The position numbers and the translations under genes are program-made. This document shows, in pieces, positions 42,385 to 50,828 of a stretch of 64,000 nucleotides of DNA. Position 1 is the first letter of the stretch. Each line of letters opens with the position of its first letter. The notes below the pieces were generated by a model. It was not told the DNA's origin. It made no database searches and was given only the letters and a program-made list of their open reading frames with translations. This DNA comes from Celeribacter neptunius (lineage in GTDB: Bacteria; Pseudomonadota; Alphaproteobacteria; Rhodobacterales; Rhodobacteraceae). The stretch spans positions 434,001-498,000 of the forward strand of contig NZ_FORH01000002.1 of NCBI RefSeq assembly GCF_900113955.1. Direction: 5' to 3'.

Positions 42385-44087
42385 TGCACCAAGCCTTGCG
42401 AAACGGGGGCAGCCGGTCCGAGACCCGGCTGCTCTCTGCCATTCTCGTCATCGCGATCGGGCTGACGCTCGCCCCCGTGCTGCGCCTTTTCGTCGAAGGG
42501 GTGACGCAGGACGGCGCACCGAGCCTGGCACTCTTCGACACGGTGCTGGCGCAGCCCGCCACCCTGAGCGCGCTCAAACATTCGCTGATCACCGCCGGGG
42601 CCGGCACATTGGTGTCGCTCCTTCTTGGCGCGGGCTTCGCCTTTCTCGTGGCCCTCACCGATCTGCGCGCCAAACCGGCGCTGGTGTTCTGCCTGATGAT
42701 CCCGATGATGATCCCGCCGCAGATCACCGCGCTGTCCTGGACCCAGATCATGGGGCCGTCTTCGGTGCTGTTGAAAACCCTCGGGATCGCGCCGCCGCTG
42801 GGCGCGCCACAGCCGCTCTATTCGGCCGAGGGCATCATCCTGCTGCTCGGGCTTCAGCATATGTCGATCAACTTCCTGACCCTGCGGGCCGGACTGCGGG
42901 CGATCCCGCAGGAGGTGGTCGAGGCGGCGCGGATCAGCGGCGCCCGCGGCCTGCGCACCTGGTGGCAGGTGGTGATGCCGCTGACCCTGCCGAGCCTCGC
43001 CGCCGGCACCGCCATCACCTTTGTCACCGCCTTGGGCAATTTCGGCATTCCCGCCATGCTCGGCATTCCGGCGGGCTATGTGACCCTGCCGACGCTGGTC
43101 TATCAGAAACTCGCCGGCATGGGCACGACCGTGCTGGCCGAAGTGTCGGTCCTGGCCATGCTGATCGGCGCGGTCGCGGTGATCGGCATCCTGATCCAAC
43201 GCTTCTTTCAATCCCGGCAGAGAGTCTATCTCGTCGGCTCCACCTCGCGCCCGCTGGCGATCCCACTGGGCGCGGCGCGTCTGCCGGTGGAAATCTTGCT
43301 CTGGGCCGTGGTCTTTGCCATCCTCGTGCTGCCGCTGTTCGGGCTGATCGCCACCTCGCTGGTGCCCGCTTACGGCGTACCGCTGCGGCTCGACACGGTG
43401 ACGCTGGCCGCCTGGCAGGAGGTGCTGTTCCGACAGCCCGCCACCACCCGCGCTTTCGTCAATTCCTTTGGCCTCGCGAGCGGTGCCGCGCTCACCCTGA
43501 TGCTGATCTGCCTGCCGCTGGCCTGGCTGATGGAGCGGCATCCGACCCGGCTGTCGCGCCTGTTCGACAGCCTGCTCGACCTGCCCTATGCGCTCCCGGG
43601 CGTCGTGCTGTCGATCGCGATGATCCTCCTGCTGATCAAGCTGCCCTTCACCGAGGCGACGCTCTACGGCACGATCTGGATCATCTTCCTGGCCTATCTG
43701 GCACGGTTCTTCGCGGTGATGTTCCGCCCCGTGCAAGCCAGCCTGAAACAGCTCGACCCGGCGATGGCCGAGGCGGCGCAATCGGTCGGGGCCGGCCTCA
43801 CCCAGCGTCTGCGCGATGTGATCCTGCCGCTTTCGGCCCCTGCCGCCGCCGCCGGGGCCATCCTCGTCTTTCTCACCGCCTTCAACGAGCTGACGGTCTC
43901 GGCGCTTCTGTGGTCCTCGGGCACCGAAACCTTGGGCGTGGTGATCTTCAACCTCGACGACAGCGGCGAAACCGCCATGGCCAGCGCGCTTGCCATGACC
44001 ATCGTGCTCGTCGTCATGGCGCTGATGGGGCTGATCCAGATCTTCGCCCGTCGCTTCCCGAAAGGAGTCGTTCCATGGCAGACATAA
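42384..44087 (+). CDS. ABC importer permease, FbpB/AfuB-like (two fused permease units)
   Basis: The 567-residue polytopic protein contains two type I importer permease units in one chain, the usual form in FbpB/AfuB and 2-aminoethylphosphonate systems. The first EAA loop appears as VVEAARISGARGLRTWWQVVMP near residues 173-194. The second is MAEAAQSVGAGLTQRLRDVILP near residues 461-482. Its ATG shares one base with the stop of the binding-protein gene, and its end overlaps the ATPase gene by 13 bp. All three are therefore translationally coupled. Confidence 0.9.
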   Translation: MHQALRNGGSRSETRLLSAILVIAIGLTLAPVLRLFVEGVTQDGAPSLALFDTVLAQPATLSALKHSLITAGAGTLVSLLLGAGFAFLVALTDLRAKPALVFCLMIPMMIPPQITALSWTQIMGPSSVLLKTLGIAPPLGAPQPLYSAEGIILLLGLQHMSINFLTLRAGLRAIPQEVVEAARISGARGLRTWWQVVMPLTLPSLAAGTAITFVTALGNFGIPAMLGIPAGYVTLPTLVYQKLAGMGTTVLAEVSVLAMLIGAVAVIGILIQRFFQSRQRVYLVGSTSRPLAIPLGAARLPVEILLWAVVFAILVLPLFGLIATSLVPAYGVPLRLDTVTLAAWQEVLFRQPATTRAFVNSFGLASGAALTLMLICLPLAWLMERHPTRLSRLFDSLLDLPYALPGVVLSIAMILLLIKLPFTEATLYGTIWIIFLAYLARFFAVMFRPVQASLKQLDPAMAEAAQSVGAGLTQRLRDVILPLSAPAAAAGAILVFLTAFNELTVSALLWSSGTETLGVVIFNLDDSGETAMASALAMTIVLVVMALMGLIQIFARRFPKGVVPWQT

Positions 44088-45124
44088 ACCTGTCCTCTGT
44101 CGGCAAGACATTCGCAGGCACGCCCGCGCTCGCGGACATCACCACCCGGTTCGAGGATGGCGAATTCATCGCCCTGCTCGGCCCCTCGGGCTGTGGCAAG
44201 ACCACGCTTCTGCGGCTTCTGGCCGGGTTCGACATGCCGAGCACGGGCCAGATCCGCATCGGCGCGCGCGACATGGCCAATGCCCGGACCGGCAAGATGG
44301 TGCCGCCGGAAGAGCGCAACATCGGCTTCGTGTTCCAGAGCTACGCGCTCTGGCCGCATATGACGGTGCGCCGCAACGTGTCGTACCCGCTGGAAATCCG
44401 CAAGCTGACCAAGCCCGAGATCGCCGCCGGAACCGAGGCCGCGCTCGCCGCCACCGGTCTTGCCCCCTATGCCGATCGCATGCCCTCGGATCTCTCGGGC
44501 GGACAGAGACAGCGCGTGGCGCTGGCCCGTTGCCTGGTGTCCCACCCCGATGCGGTCTTGCTCGATGAGCCGCTGGCCAATCTCGACGTCGCCCTCAGAG
44601 CCTCGATGCAGGAGGTGTTCACCGATTTTCACAAGCGCACCGGCGCCACCATGGTCTATGTCACCCATGATCAGGCCGAGGCGATGGCCATGGCCGACCG
44701 GATCGCGGTGATGGATCAGGGCCGCATCCAGCAATTCGACACGCCGCAGACCCTCTACGAACGCCCGCACAACCGTTTCGTGGCGGAATTCGTCGGGCGC
44801 GGCACCGTGGTGCCGGTTCAGGGGATCGAGCGGGACGAAAGCGCGCTTCACGCCCATGTTCTGGGGGCACGGATTGCGGTGCAAAGCGGCAACAATGCGC
44901 CTTCGGTCAGCCATGTCTGCCTGCGCCCCGAGAACCTCTCGATCACCGAGACCGGGGATCTGCGCGCCAAGGTCACGCGGGTCACCTATCTCGGCGGGCG
45001 GTATCTGTTGGAGACCGTGGCCGAATGCGGCACGCGGCTCCTGGCGGAGACGCGCGCGAAATTCGACATCGGCGCCCAGCTCGGCCTCACCATCACCACA
45101 CCCTGGGCCTTTCGCGAGGATTGA
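44075..45124 (+). CDS. ABC importer ATPase, FbpC/AfuC-like
   Basis: The 349-residue ATPase has Walker A GPSGCGKTT, the Q-loop in FVFQSYALWPHMTV, signature [14 protein letters not shown], Walker B VLLDEPLANLD and the switch His in YVTHDQAEAM. A C-terminal TOBE-type domain (about residues 245-349) follows, as in CUT1/FbpC proteins. The ATG at 44075 has an aaaggag box. It lies inside the permease's 3' end. The MBL-fold hydrolase gene begins 2 bp after its stop. Confidence 0.92.
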   Translation: MADINLSSVGKTFAGTPALADITTRFEDGEFIALLGPSGCGKTTLLRLLAGFDMPSTGQIRIGARDMANARTGKMVPPEERNIGFVFQSYALWPHMTVRRNVSYPLEIRKLTKPEIAAGTEAALAATGLAPYADRMPSDLSGGQRQRVALARCLVSHPDAVLLDEPLANLDVALRASMQEVFTDFHKRTGATMVYVTHDQAEAMAMADRIAVMDQGRIQQFDTPQTLYERPHNRFVAEFVGRGTVVPVQGIERDESALHAHVLGARIAVQSGNNAPSVSHVCLRPENLSITETGDLRAKVTRVTYLGGRYLLETVAECGTRLLAETRAKFDIGAQLGLTITTPWAFRED

Positions 45125-45126
45125 AA

Positions 45127-46194
45127 ATGGAAAGCGTAAGACTTCTCTCCGGCATCGGCGACAAGGGCCCGGCCTGCATGCGGCTCGATCTCGGTGACCG
45201 GATCTGGCTATTGGATTGCGGCTTCGGCCCCGAGGCCAATGCGCATTTCAACCCCGACTGGCTCAAGGGCGCCGAGGCGGTGTTCATCACCCATGACCAT
45301 ATCGACCATATCGGCGGCGCCTCGCACGCGGTGGAGGCCGGTCTGCCGATCTATGCCACGGCGCAGACCGCCAAGGCGCTGCCCCCCGCCGCGCAAGTGC
45401 ACCTCCTGCCCGAACAGGGGGAGAGTGTGATCGATGGTGTGCGCCTGACCACCGGGCGAAATGGCCATGCCATGGGCGGGGTCTGGATGCATTTCGATCT
45501 CGGCGAGGGGCTGTTCTACTCGGGCGACTGGTCCGAGGAATCGGATTGGTTCCCCTTCGACATGCCTCCGCCCGCCGCCACCGCCATTCTCGATTGTTCC
45601 TACCATCTCGACGACGTGCCGCAGTCGGAGCGTTTCGCGGCCTTGGACCGCCTGCTCGACGGGCTGCACGGCCAGGTGCTCCTGCCGGTGCCGCCCTCGG
45701 GGCGCGCCGGCGAAATGGCGCTGCACCTGATCCGGCGCTACGGCGTGGAGAGCGTCATGCTCGATCCCGAATGCCGCGCCGCCCTGAGCGCGGCGCTCGC
45801 CAGCCCGGGGCTCAGCCCCGATGTGCAGGAAATTACCCCCTTGCTGGCCCGCGGCCCGATGGATCAGGCGCGGTTCCTGATCTGCGACACGCCCAATGCC
45901 GATGGCGGCGCCGCCTGGGGCTATGTCCGGGCCTGGAACGAAAGCGGCCGGCTGGGGCGCGACGCGCATGTCGTGTTCACCGGCCATATGACGGCGCATG
46001 CGCGCGGCATCTGCTCTGTTCCCGGCGGCTATTTCCAACGCTGGAACGTGCACCCGCCGCTGCGCGATCAGGTCAGGATGCTCGAACGTCTCGGGGCCAA
46101 ACGCTTTGCCCCTGCCTTCTGCGCCCAGCCGGAGGATTACCTGATCGAAGATCTCGGCGTGGAGATTTTCCTGCATGATCCGGTGCGGCTATGA
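45127..46194 (+). CDS. Metallo-beta-lactamase-fold hydrolase
   Basis: The 355-residue protein has the MBL metal-binding motif ITHDHIDHIGGASHA near residues 55-69, and further ligands are possible in GRNGHAMGG and YSGDWSEESDW. Later, TGHMTAHARG may provide a last His. This matches RNase J/CPSF-like or PhnP-like phosphodiesterases more than beta-lactamases, but the C-terminal part is not one I recognise. No signal peptide is present. It lies 2 bp after the transporter ATPase and overlaps the histidine phosphatase start by 4 bp, so it should act on the imported compound. A phosphodiester substrate is inferred. Confidence 0.82.
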   Translation: MESVRLLSGIGDKGPACMRLDLGDRIWLLDCGFGPEANAHFNPDWLKGAEAVFITHDHIDHIGGASHAVEAGLPIYATAQTAKALPPAAQVHLLPEQGESVIDGVRLTTGRNGHAMGGVWMHFDLGEGLFYSGDWSEESDWFPFDMPPPAATAILDCSYHLDDVPQSERFAALDRLLDGLHGQVLLPVPPSGRAGEMALHLIRRYGVESVMLDPECRAALSAALASPGLSPDVQEITPLLARGPMDQARFLICDTPNADGGAAWGYVRAWNESGRLGRDAHVVFTGHMTAHARGICSVPGGYFQRWNVHPPLRDQVRMLERLGAKRFAPAFCAQPEDYLIEDLGVEIFLHDPVRL

Positions 46195-46730
46195 CCGCGA
46201 TCCCGGCCAAGAGCTTCTGCCTGATCCGCCACGGCGAGACCACGGCCAATGCCCGTGGCATCATCGCCGGGCACACGGATGTGGCGCTCACCGGGCTGGG
46301 CCGACAGCAAGCCCGCGCCCTGCACCAGCGGGTTTGGCCGGAGCGGATCGCGCTTCATTCCAGCCCGTTGTCGCGGGCGCGTGAAACATGCGGACTGGCC
46401 TTCCCGGGTCACGCCTTCACGCTCCATGACGGGTTGCGCGAACGGCACTGGGGCGTGTTTGAAACCCGCCCGCTGAGCGAACAGCCGAGGCGGGAAGACA
46501 CGCCCGAAGCCGGCGAAAGCTGGCCCGACATGCTGGCCCGCGTGTCCCGAACGATTGCCGAAATCTGCGCGACCGGTGATGGCGCCCTGCCGGTTCTGAT
46601 CTGCCATTCCGGGGTGATCCGCGCCGCCCGCGTGCTCTGGACCAGTGGCGACGTCGGCAACCGCCCGGCCAATGCCCGACCGATCCTGTTCAAAAAAACC
46701 GGACAGGGCTTCAAGGAGAAACAACTATGA
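46191..46730 (+). CDS. Histidine phosphatase (phosphoglycerate-mutase-like)
   Basis: The 179-residue protein shows the branch 1 histidine phosphatase signature LIRHGETTANARG at residues 11-23, with the catalytic His. SSPLSRARETC supplies the second Arg, GLRERHWGVFE the acid, and LICHSGVIRAAR the second His. The family removes phosphate from sugars, nucleotides or alpha-ribazole phosphate. A role in cobalamin synthesis (CobC) is not excluded by sequence, but the operon context, coupled 4 bp on each side to the MBL and HAD genes, favours a substrate of the transporter. Confidence 0.85.
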   Translation: MTAIPAKSFCLIRHGETTANARGIIAGHTDVALTGLGRQQARALHQRVWPERIALHSSPLSRARETCGLAFPGHAFTLHDGLRERHWGVFETRPLSEQPRREDTPEAGESWPDMLARVSRTIAEICATGDGALPVLICHSGVIRAARVLWTSGDVGNRPANARPILFKKTGQGFKEKQL

Positions 46731-47200
46731 CCCATCCCAGCCCCGCTCTCCCGAGACCCTGTGTGGTCTTCGACGTCGATGGCACTCTGGCAGAGTTCGA
46801 CGCCGACCGCCTCGGCCATCTCGTGCATGGGATCGAAAAGCAATGGGACGCCTTTCATCTCGCCATGGCCGATGCGCCGCTGATCGCGCCGATCGCCCGG
46901 CTGATGCGGCGCCTGAAGGACAGTGGCGAGACCATCGTGATCTGTTCCGGGCGTCCGCGCGGTTGGGCCGAACATACGATTGCCTGGCTCGAGAAACACG
47001 ATCTGCCCTTTGACGGCATCTATCTGCGCCCCGAGGATCAGGACGAGGCCAGCGACCCGGATGTCAAGCGCCGTGCTCTGGCGGAGATGAAAGCCGACGG
47101 GCTCACCCCCTGGCTGATCATCGATGACCGCAGCTCCGTCGTCGACGCCTGGCGCGCCGAAGGGCTGGTCTGCCTGCAATGTGCGCCGGGAGATTTTTAA
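46727..47200 (+). CDS. HAD phosphatase, PNKP-like
   Basis: The 157-residue HAD-superfamily protein has motif I VVFDVDGTLAEFD near residues 13-25, with nucleophile and acid Asp. Motif II is VICSGRPRGWAEHT, and the late motif WLIIDDRSSVVDAW has paired Asp. Length and motifs resemble the 3'-phosphatase domain of polynucleotide kinase-phosphatases and phage-type phosphatases. It is the last gene of the importer operon and overlaps the histidine phosphatase by 4 bp. Three different hydrolases after one importer suggest stepwise removal of phosphate groups. Confidence 0.82.
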   Translation: MTHPSPALPRPCVVFDVDGTLAEFDADRLGHLVHGIEKQWDAFHLAMADAPLIAPIARLMRRLKDSGETIVICSGRPRGWAEHTIAWLEKHDLPFDGIYLRPEDQDEASDPDVKRRALAEMKADGLTPWLIIDDRSSVVDAWRAEGLVCLQCAPGDF

Positions 47201-47310
47201 GGGGATTTCCGACAGGATTTCTGACGGCAGAGCCGCGCGCGGCGCCTTGACACCTCCCGGCCCGCCCGGCAGTCTCTGCCGCAACTCTGGTTGTCATTCG
47301 GAAAAGCGTT

Positions 47311-48741
47311 TTGGAACAAACCCCTCAGACCCTCGTCGTCGATCTGGACGGTACGCTCCTGAACTCCGATATGCTCTATGAGACCTTCTGGTCGAGCCTT
47401 GCCCATGACTGGAAGACCCCGTTTCGCGCCGCCGCCGCGCTGAGCCATGGCAAGGCCGCACTCAAACGGCTGCTGGCGGAACGCTCGTCCGTCGATGTCA
47501 CCACCCTGCCCTATAACGAGGCGGTGATCGCCAGGCTGACAGACTGGCGCGCCGCCGGTGGACGTACCGCGCTGGTGACCGCCACGGATCAGAGCCTCGC
47601 CGATGCGATTGCCACCCATCTCGGCCTTTTCGACGATGTGATCGGCTCGGACGGGCAATCGAACCTGAAAGGCGCCCACAAGGCCGAGATGCTCGTGGCG
47701 CGCTATGGCGGGGACAAGGGCGGGTTCACCTATGTCGGGGATCATGCGGCGGATCTGGCAGTCTGGGCGGTGGCCGACGGCGCGATCACCGTGAATGCCA
47801 AACCGGCCCTGCGCGCCCGGGTTACCTGCAAGGGCGAGATCGAACATCTCGGGACCAGCAAACGCGACCCTCAGCCCTATTTCAAGGCGATCCGACCGCA
47901 TCAATGGCTCAAGAACCTGCTGATCTTCCTGCCGATGCTGACGGCGCATGAGCTGAGCCTGCCGGCGTTTTTCCTGTCACTGATCTCTTTCGTCGCCTTC
48001 AGCCTGATCGCCTCGTCGGTCTATGTGCTCAATGATCTGCTCGATCTGAAGGGGGACCGGGCGCATCCGCGCAAACGGCGTCGTCCGTTTGCCGCCGGCA
48101 CGATCCCGATTGCGCGCGGCACGGTGATGGCCATCGCCCTGCTCTGTGCCGGGCTGATCCCGGCAGTGCTGCTGGGCGGGCTGTTCCTGCAGGTGCTGAT
48201 TGCCTATTACATCCTCACCACCGCCTATTCGCTCTATCTCAAGCGCCAGCTGGTGATGGACATCTTTGCGCTGGCTGCACTGTACACCATCCGCATTTTG
48301 GCCGGCGCGGCCGGCACCGGCATTCCGATCTCGGTCTGGCTCCTGGCCTTTTCGATCTTCTTCTTCTTCTCGCTGGCGGCGGTGAAACGCCAGGCCGAGC
48401 TGGTCGACAGTCTCAACTCCGGCAAGCTCAAGGCCCATGGTCGCGGCTATCATGTCAATGATGTGCCGATAGTGGCGATGATGGCGCTGTCCTCGGGCTA
48501 TGTCTCGGTTCTGGTGATGGCGCTCTATCTGAAATCGCCGGAAATCGCCGTGCTCTATTCCGCGCCCGGGTATCTCTGGGGGGCCTGCATGGTGGTGCTG
48601 TTCTGGCTGTCGCGCATAGTGATGGTCACACATCGCGGCCAGATGAACGACGATCCGGTGCTCTATGCCGCCAAGGACCGCGTCAGCCTGATCTGCTTTG
48701 CCCTGATCCTGGCGCTTGGCGTGGCGGGCGCCACCCTATGA
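47311..48741 (+). CDS. HAD-UbiA fusion, polyprenyl-phosphate-linked glycosyl/prenyl transferase
   Basis: The 476-residue protein starts with a HAD domain (residues 1-180; motif I VVDLDGTLLNSD, late motif YVGDHAADLAVW). The remainder is a UbiA-family membrane domain: IRPHQWLKNLLIFLPML, the Mg-binding NDLLDLKGDR near residues 245-254, and about eight membrane segments. Related proteins move phosphoribose onto decaprenyl phosphate (DprE pathway), with the HAD domain perhaps removing the 5-phosphate afterwards. The start appears to be TTG at 47311, since no ATG or GTG fits the beginning of the HAD domain. It overlaps gtrA by 4 bp. The FAD oxidase and reductase that usually complete the epimerisation are not here. 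Confidence 0.82.
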   Translation: MEQTPQTLVVDLDGTLLNSDMLYETFWSSLAHDWKTPFRAAAALSHGKAALKRLLAERSSVDVTTLPYNEAVIARLTDWRAAGGRTALVTATDQSLADAIATHLGLFDDVIGSDGQSNLKGAHKAEMLVARYGGDKGGFTYVGDHAADLAVWAVADGAITVNAKPALRARVTCKGEIEHLGTSKRDPQPYFKAIRPHQWLKNLLIFLPMLTAHELSLPAFFLSLISFVAFSLIASSVYVLNDLLDLKGDRAHPRKRRRPFAAGTIPIARGTVMAIALLCAGLIPAVLLGGLFLQVLIAYYILTTAYSLYLKRQLVMDIFALAALYTIRILAGAAGTGIPISVWLLAFSIFFFFSLAAVKRQAELVDSLNSGKLKAHGRGYHVNDVPIVAMMALSSGYVSVLVMALYLKSPEIAVLYSAPGYLWGACMVVLFWLSRIVMVTHRGQMNDDPVLYAAKDRVSLICFALILALGVAGATL

Positions 48742-49175
48742 GCGCGCTCGCTCAGGGGCACCGCCGCCTCACCACGACGCAATTGGTGCTGCGTTACGGC
48801 GGTTTCGCGGTGCTGGCGACACTTGCCAATCTCGGCACCCAGCGGCTGGTGCTGGCCATCTGGCCGGAGGCGACAGGTCTTCTGGCGGCGCTGTTTTTCG
48901 GCACCGGTGTCGGGCTGGTGGTGAAATACATTCTCGACAAGCGCTGGATCTTTTTCGACATGGAGAGGGGCGCCCGGGCGCATGGCAAGAAATTCAGCCT
49001 CTACACGGCGATGGGGCTCGTCACCACGGCGATTTTCTGGGGCATGGAAACCGCGAGCTGGCTGATCTGGCGAACCGATCTGGCGCGCGAGGCCGGCGCC
49101 ATATTGGGGCTTGCGATCGGCTATGTGGTGAAGTTTCACCTCGACCGCCGCTTCGTGTTTCAAAACCCAAGCTGA
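48738..49175 (+). CDS. GtrA-family membrane protein
   Basis: The 145-residue protein has four hydrophobic segments and the GtrA pattern, including LVLRYGGFAVLATLANLG near the start. The C-terminal VVKFHLDRRFVF and the central VVKYILDKRWIF are the duplicated F/W-rich motif of the family. GtrA proteins help move lipid-linked sugars across the inner membrane or anchor related enzymes. Its 4-bp overlap with the HAD-UbiA gene suggests that it handles the same polyprenyl-linked sugar. Confidence 0.88.
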   Translation: MSALAQGHRRLTTTQLVLRYGGFAVLATLANLGTQRLVLAIWPEATGLLAALFFGTGVGLVVKYILDKRWIFFDMERGARAHGKKFSLYTAMGLVTTAIFWGMETASWLIWRTDLAREAGAILGLAIGYVVKFHLDRRFVFQNPS

Positions 49176-49529
49176 GCTGCCCTGACGGGGTCACGGGCGC
49201 CGCCCTTCAACGATCCCGTTTCAAGGCACTGCGCCCACGACGGCACCACAACGACAGCCCGCAACACCGGCAGCCACACTGGTAGCAACACCGGCGACAC
49301 AGAGCATCGGCGGCGGCGGTGATGTCGCTAACATATATCGCATACATTCATATATTTTCCACAACAGCCGCAAACTATGTTAGAATAGGATGGTTCGGAT
49401 ATCTCACGAACCGCTTGCATTTTGCTGGGGCAAGACCAAAGCCCCGCGCTCAACGGTTGGTACCACCGGAAAGAGCGACGGGGTGAGAGACCAGCCACCT
49501 GTGGTGTGGCACGGTCTGGCACAGCGCGC

Positions 49530-49544
49530 AAAAAAAGGGGGGGG
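49530..49544 (+). repeat. A7G8 homopolymer pair
   Basis: Seven A (49530-49536) are followed by eight G (49537-49544), 35-50 bp upstream of the start codon. Such runs slip easily during replication. The position between promoter and ribosome site could change expression of the regulator. Confidence 0.7.
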
Positions 49545-49567
49545 ATGCTTTCGATCTCGAAAGCATC
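49544..49567 (+). promoter_or_regulatory. 24-bp palindrome before the LuxR-type regulator
   Basis: gatgctttcga and its exact reverse complement tcgaaagcatc are separated by two bases. As RNA it could form a 10-bp stem with loop atct, 6 bases before the ribosome site gaagga. As DNA it could be an autoregulatory site. Confidence 0.65.
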
Positions 49568-49579
49568 TTGTAGAAGGAC

Positions 49580-50353
49580 ATGGGGAATAGAATACCGTCA
49601 CCGCGCCGCGAGGGGTTGGTGGTTTTTGTTGGCTCGATGCGTAGCTTTTCGGATGCGTTTCTGCGCGCCGTTCAATCCGAGATCGACAATGTCGATGCCC
49701 TGCGCCTGTCGCAGATCTCGGATCTGAAAGCCTTTGCCGCAGGCCTGTCCCAGCGGCTCTGGCTTATCGTGCTGCACAGCCGGAATTTCGACCATGTCAG
49801 CGATCCCTTTGCCCTGATCCGGGAGGTACAGCAAAGCTTCATCGACGCCGGCCACCCGCGCCCGGCCATCGTCATCGCCTATTCCGACATCAATGCGGTG
49901 ACGCTCAACCGCGACGCGGCGATGAAGCTCCTGCGCGATCACGACAAGCTGCAGAATTTCTCCGGCCTCTTGCCGATGTCGCAGCCGATGGAGGTCTGGC
50001 TCGACATCCTGCGGTTACAGCTCAACCACGGCACCTATTTCCCCGTCGAGCTGTTGACCGATCTTCTGTCAAAACTGCCCATGTTCACCGAGATGCAGAG
50101 CGCCTCTGCCATCACCGTGACGCCGCTGGAGATGCTGCATGACTTCGGCCCCTTGACCCGGCGGGAAACCCAGGTGCTCTCCATGGTTGCCGACGGCTTG
50201 CAGAACAAGCAGATCGCCGACGAGCTGTCGCTGTCGGAACATACGGTCAAGCTGCACATGCACAATGTCATCGCCAAGCTGAAAGTGCGCAACCGCACCG
50301 AAGCGGCGATGCGCTACACCGAGATGCGGGACAGGGTCAGTTCAGAAGCCTGA
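49580..50353 (+). CDS. LuxR/GerE-type regulator with a receiver-like N-terminal domain
   Basis: The 257-residue protein begins with GLVVFVGSMRSFSDAFLRA, which looks like the first strand and helix of a receiver fold, but the acidic pocket expected for phosphorylation is not evident. The C-terminal HTH near residues 190-245 reads LTRRETQVLSMVADGLQNK and LSLSEHTVKLHMHNVIAKL. This resembles VpsT/CsgD-like regulators of polysaccharide genes. The neighbouring operon makes a polysaccharide, so control of that operon is a reasonable inference. The ATG at 49580 is used because a later ATG would remove the first strand; its ribosome site is unusually close (gaaggac). Confidence 0.8.
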   Translation: MGNRIPSPRREGLVVFVGSMRSFSDAFLRAVQSEIDNVDALRLSQISDLKAFAAGLSQRLWLIVLHSRNFDHVSDPFALIREVQQSFIDAGHPRPAIVIAYSDINAVTLNRDAAMKLLRDHDKLQNFSGLLPMSQPMEVWLDILRLQLNHGTYFPVELLTDLLSKLPMFTEMQSASAITVTPLEMLHDFGPLTRRETQVLSMVADGLQNKQIADELSLSEHTVKLHMHNVIAKLKVRNRTEAAMRYTEMRDRVSSEA

Positions 50354-50489
50354 GCCGGTTTCAGTCACGCCTTTGCAGCGTGATATTCGCGTGGTGTTCG
50401 CAGGTCCCGTTCACCGCAATCGGACCGAAGCCTGTGAGCGAACGAAAGCCTCACGACCCTACTCGTTCAGCCCGATGCAGACGGAGCGC

Positions 50490-50828
50490 TCAGCGCGCGT
50501 AGCAGCGCGACTTCTTGCCGAAACCCGCCGGGGAACAGACCCAGCTGCCATTGCCGAGCGGACGGCGGCTATCGGCCACCTGCACGTCCGGGGAGACGGC
50601 TTGGTTGCCTTTTTGCGACCAGTCGAAGCGCATCGCACCCTTGCCCGCAACGGTCTTGGGAGCGAGCTGCAACACCGGCACATCTTGCGGCGCCACGGCG
50701 GCGGGGGTCTCGGCCAGGGCCATCGATGTGCTCAGGGCCGCGCTCAGCGTGACACTCGCGGCAAGGGCGACAGCAGATCCCAGGGCCCGCGCAGCACGGC
50801 GGGTCGTCGAAACAGAAATATGGGTCAT
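50490..50828 (-). CDS. Small secreted protein of unknown function
   Basis: The 112-residue protein has a long signal peptide (about residues 1-40; ALGSAVALAASVTLSAAL, cleavage probably after ALA). About 70 mature residues follow. They contain one Cys pair near the end (WVCSPAGFGKKSRCYAR), which may form a disulfide in the periplasm. I do not recognise the family. It lies between the LuxR-type regulator and the polysaccharide operon, convergent with the former, which hints at a link to the cell surface. Confidence 0.6.
   Translation of the reverse strand: MTHISVSTTRRAARALGSAVALAASVTLSAALSTSMALAETPAAVAPQDVPVLQLAPKTVAGKGAMRFDWSQKGNQAVSPDVQVADSRRPLGNGSWVCSPAGFGKKSRCYAR

Larger units (their letters stand above)
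49176..49579. other. 404-bp region upstream of the LuxR-type regulator
   Basis: An AT-rich part around 49330-49395 could hold a promoter. An A7G8 run and a 24-bp palindrome come directly before the regulator gene. The part from 49180 to 49320 shows no gene. No clear terminator follows gtrA. Confidence 0.5.

Noticed and set aside
41416-45124. Ferric iron importer FbpABC
   Set aside because: The fold fits, but the tandem Tyr site is not conserved in the binding protein, and a DeoR regulator plus phosphatases are atypical for iron uptake. It is kept only as the alternative.
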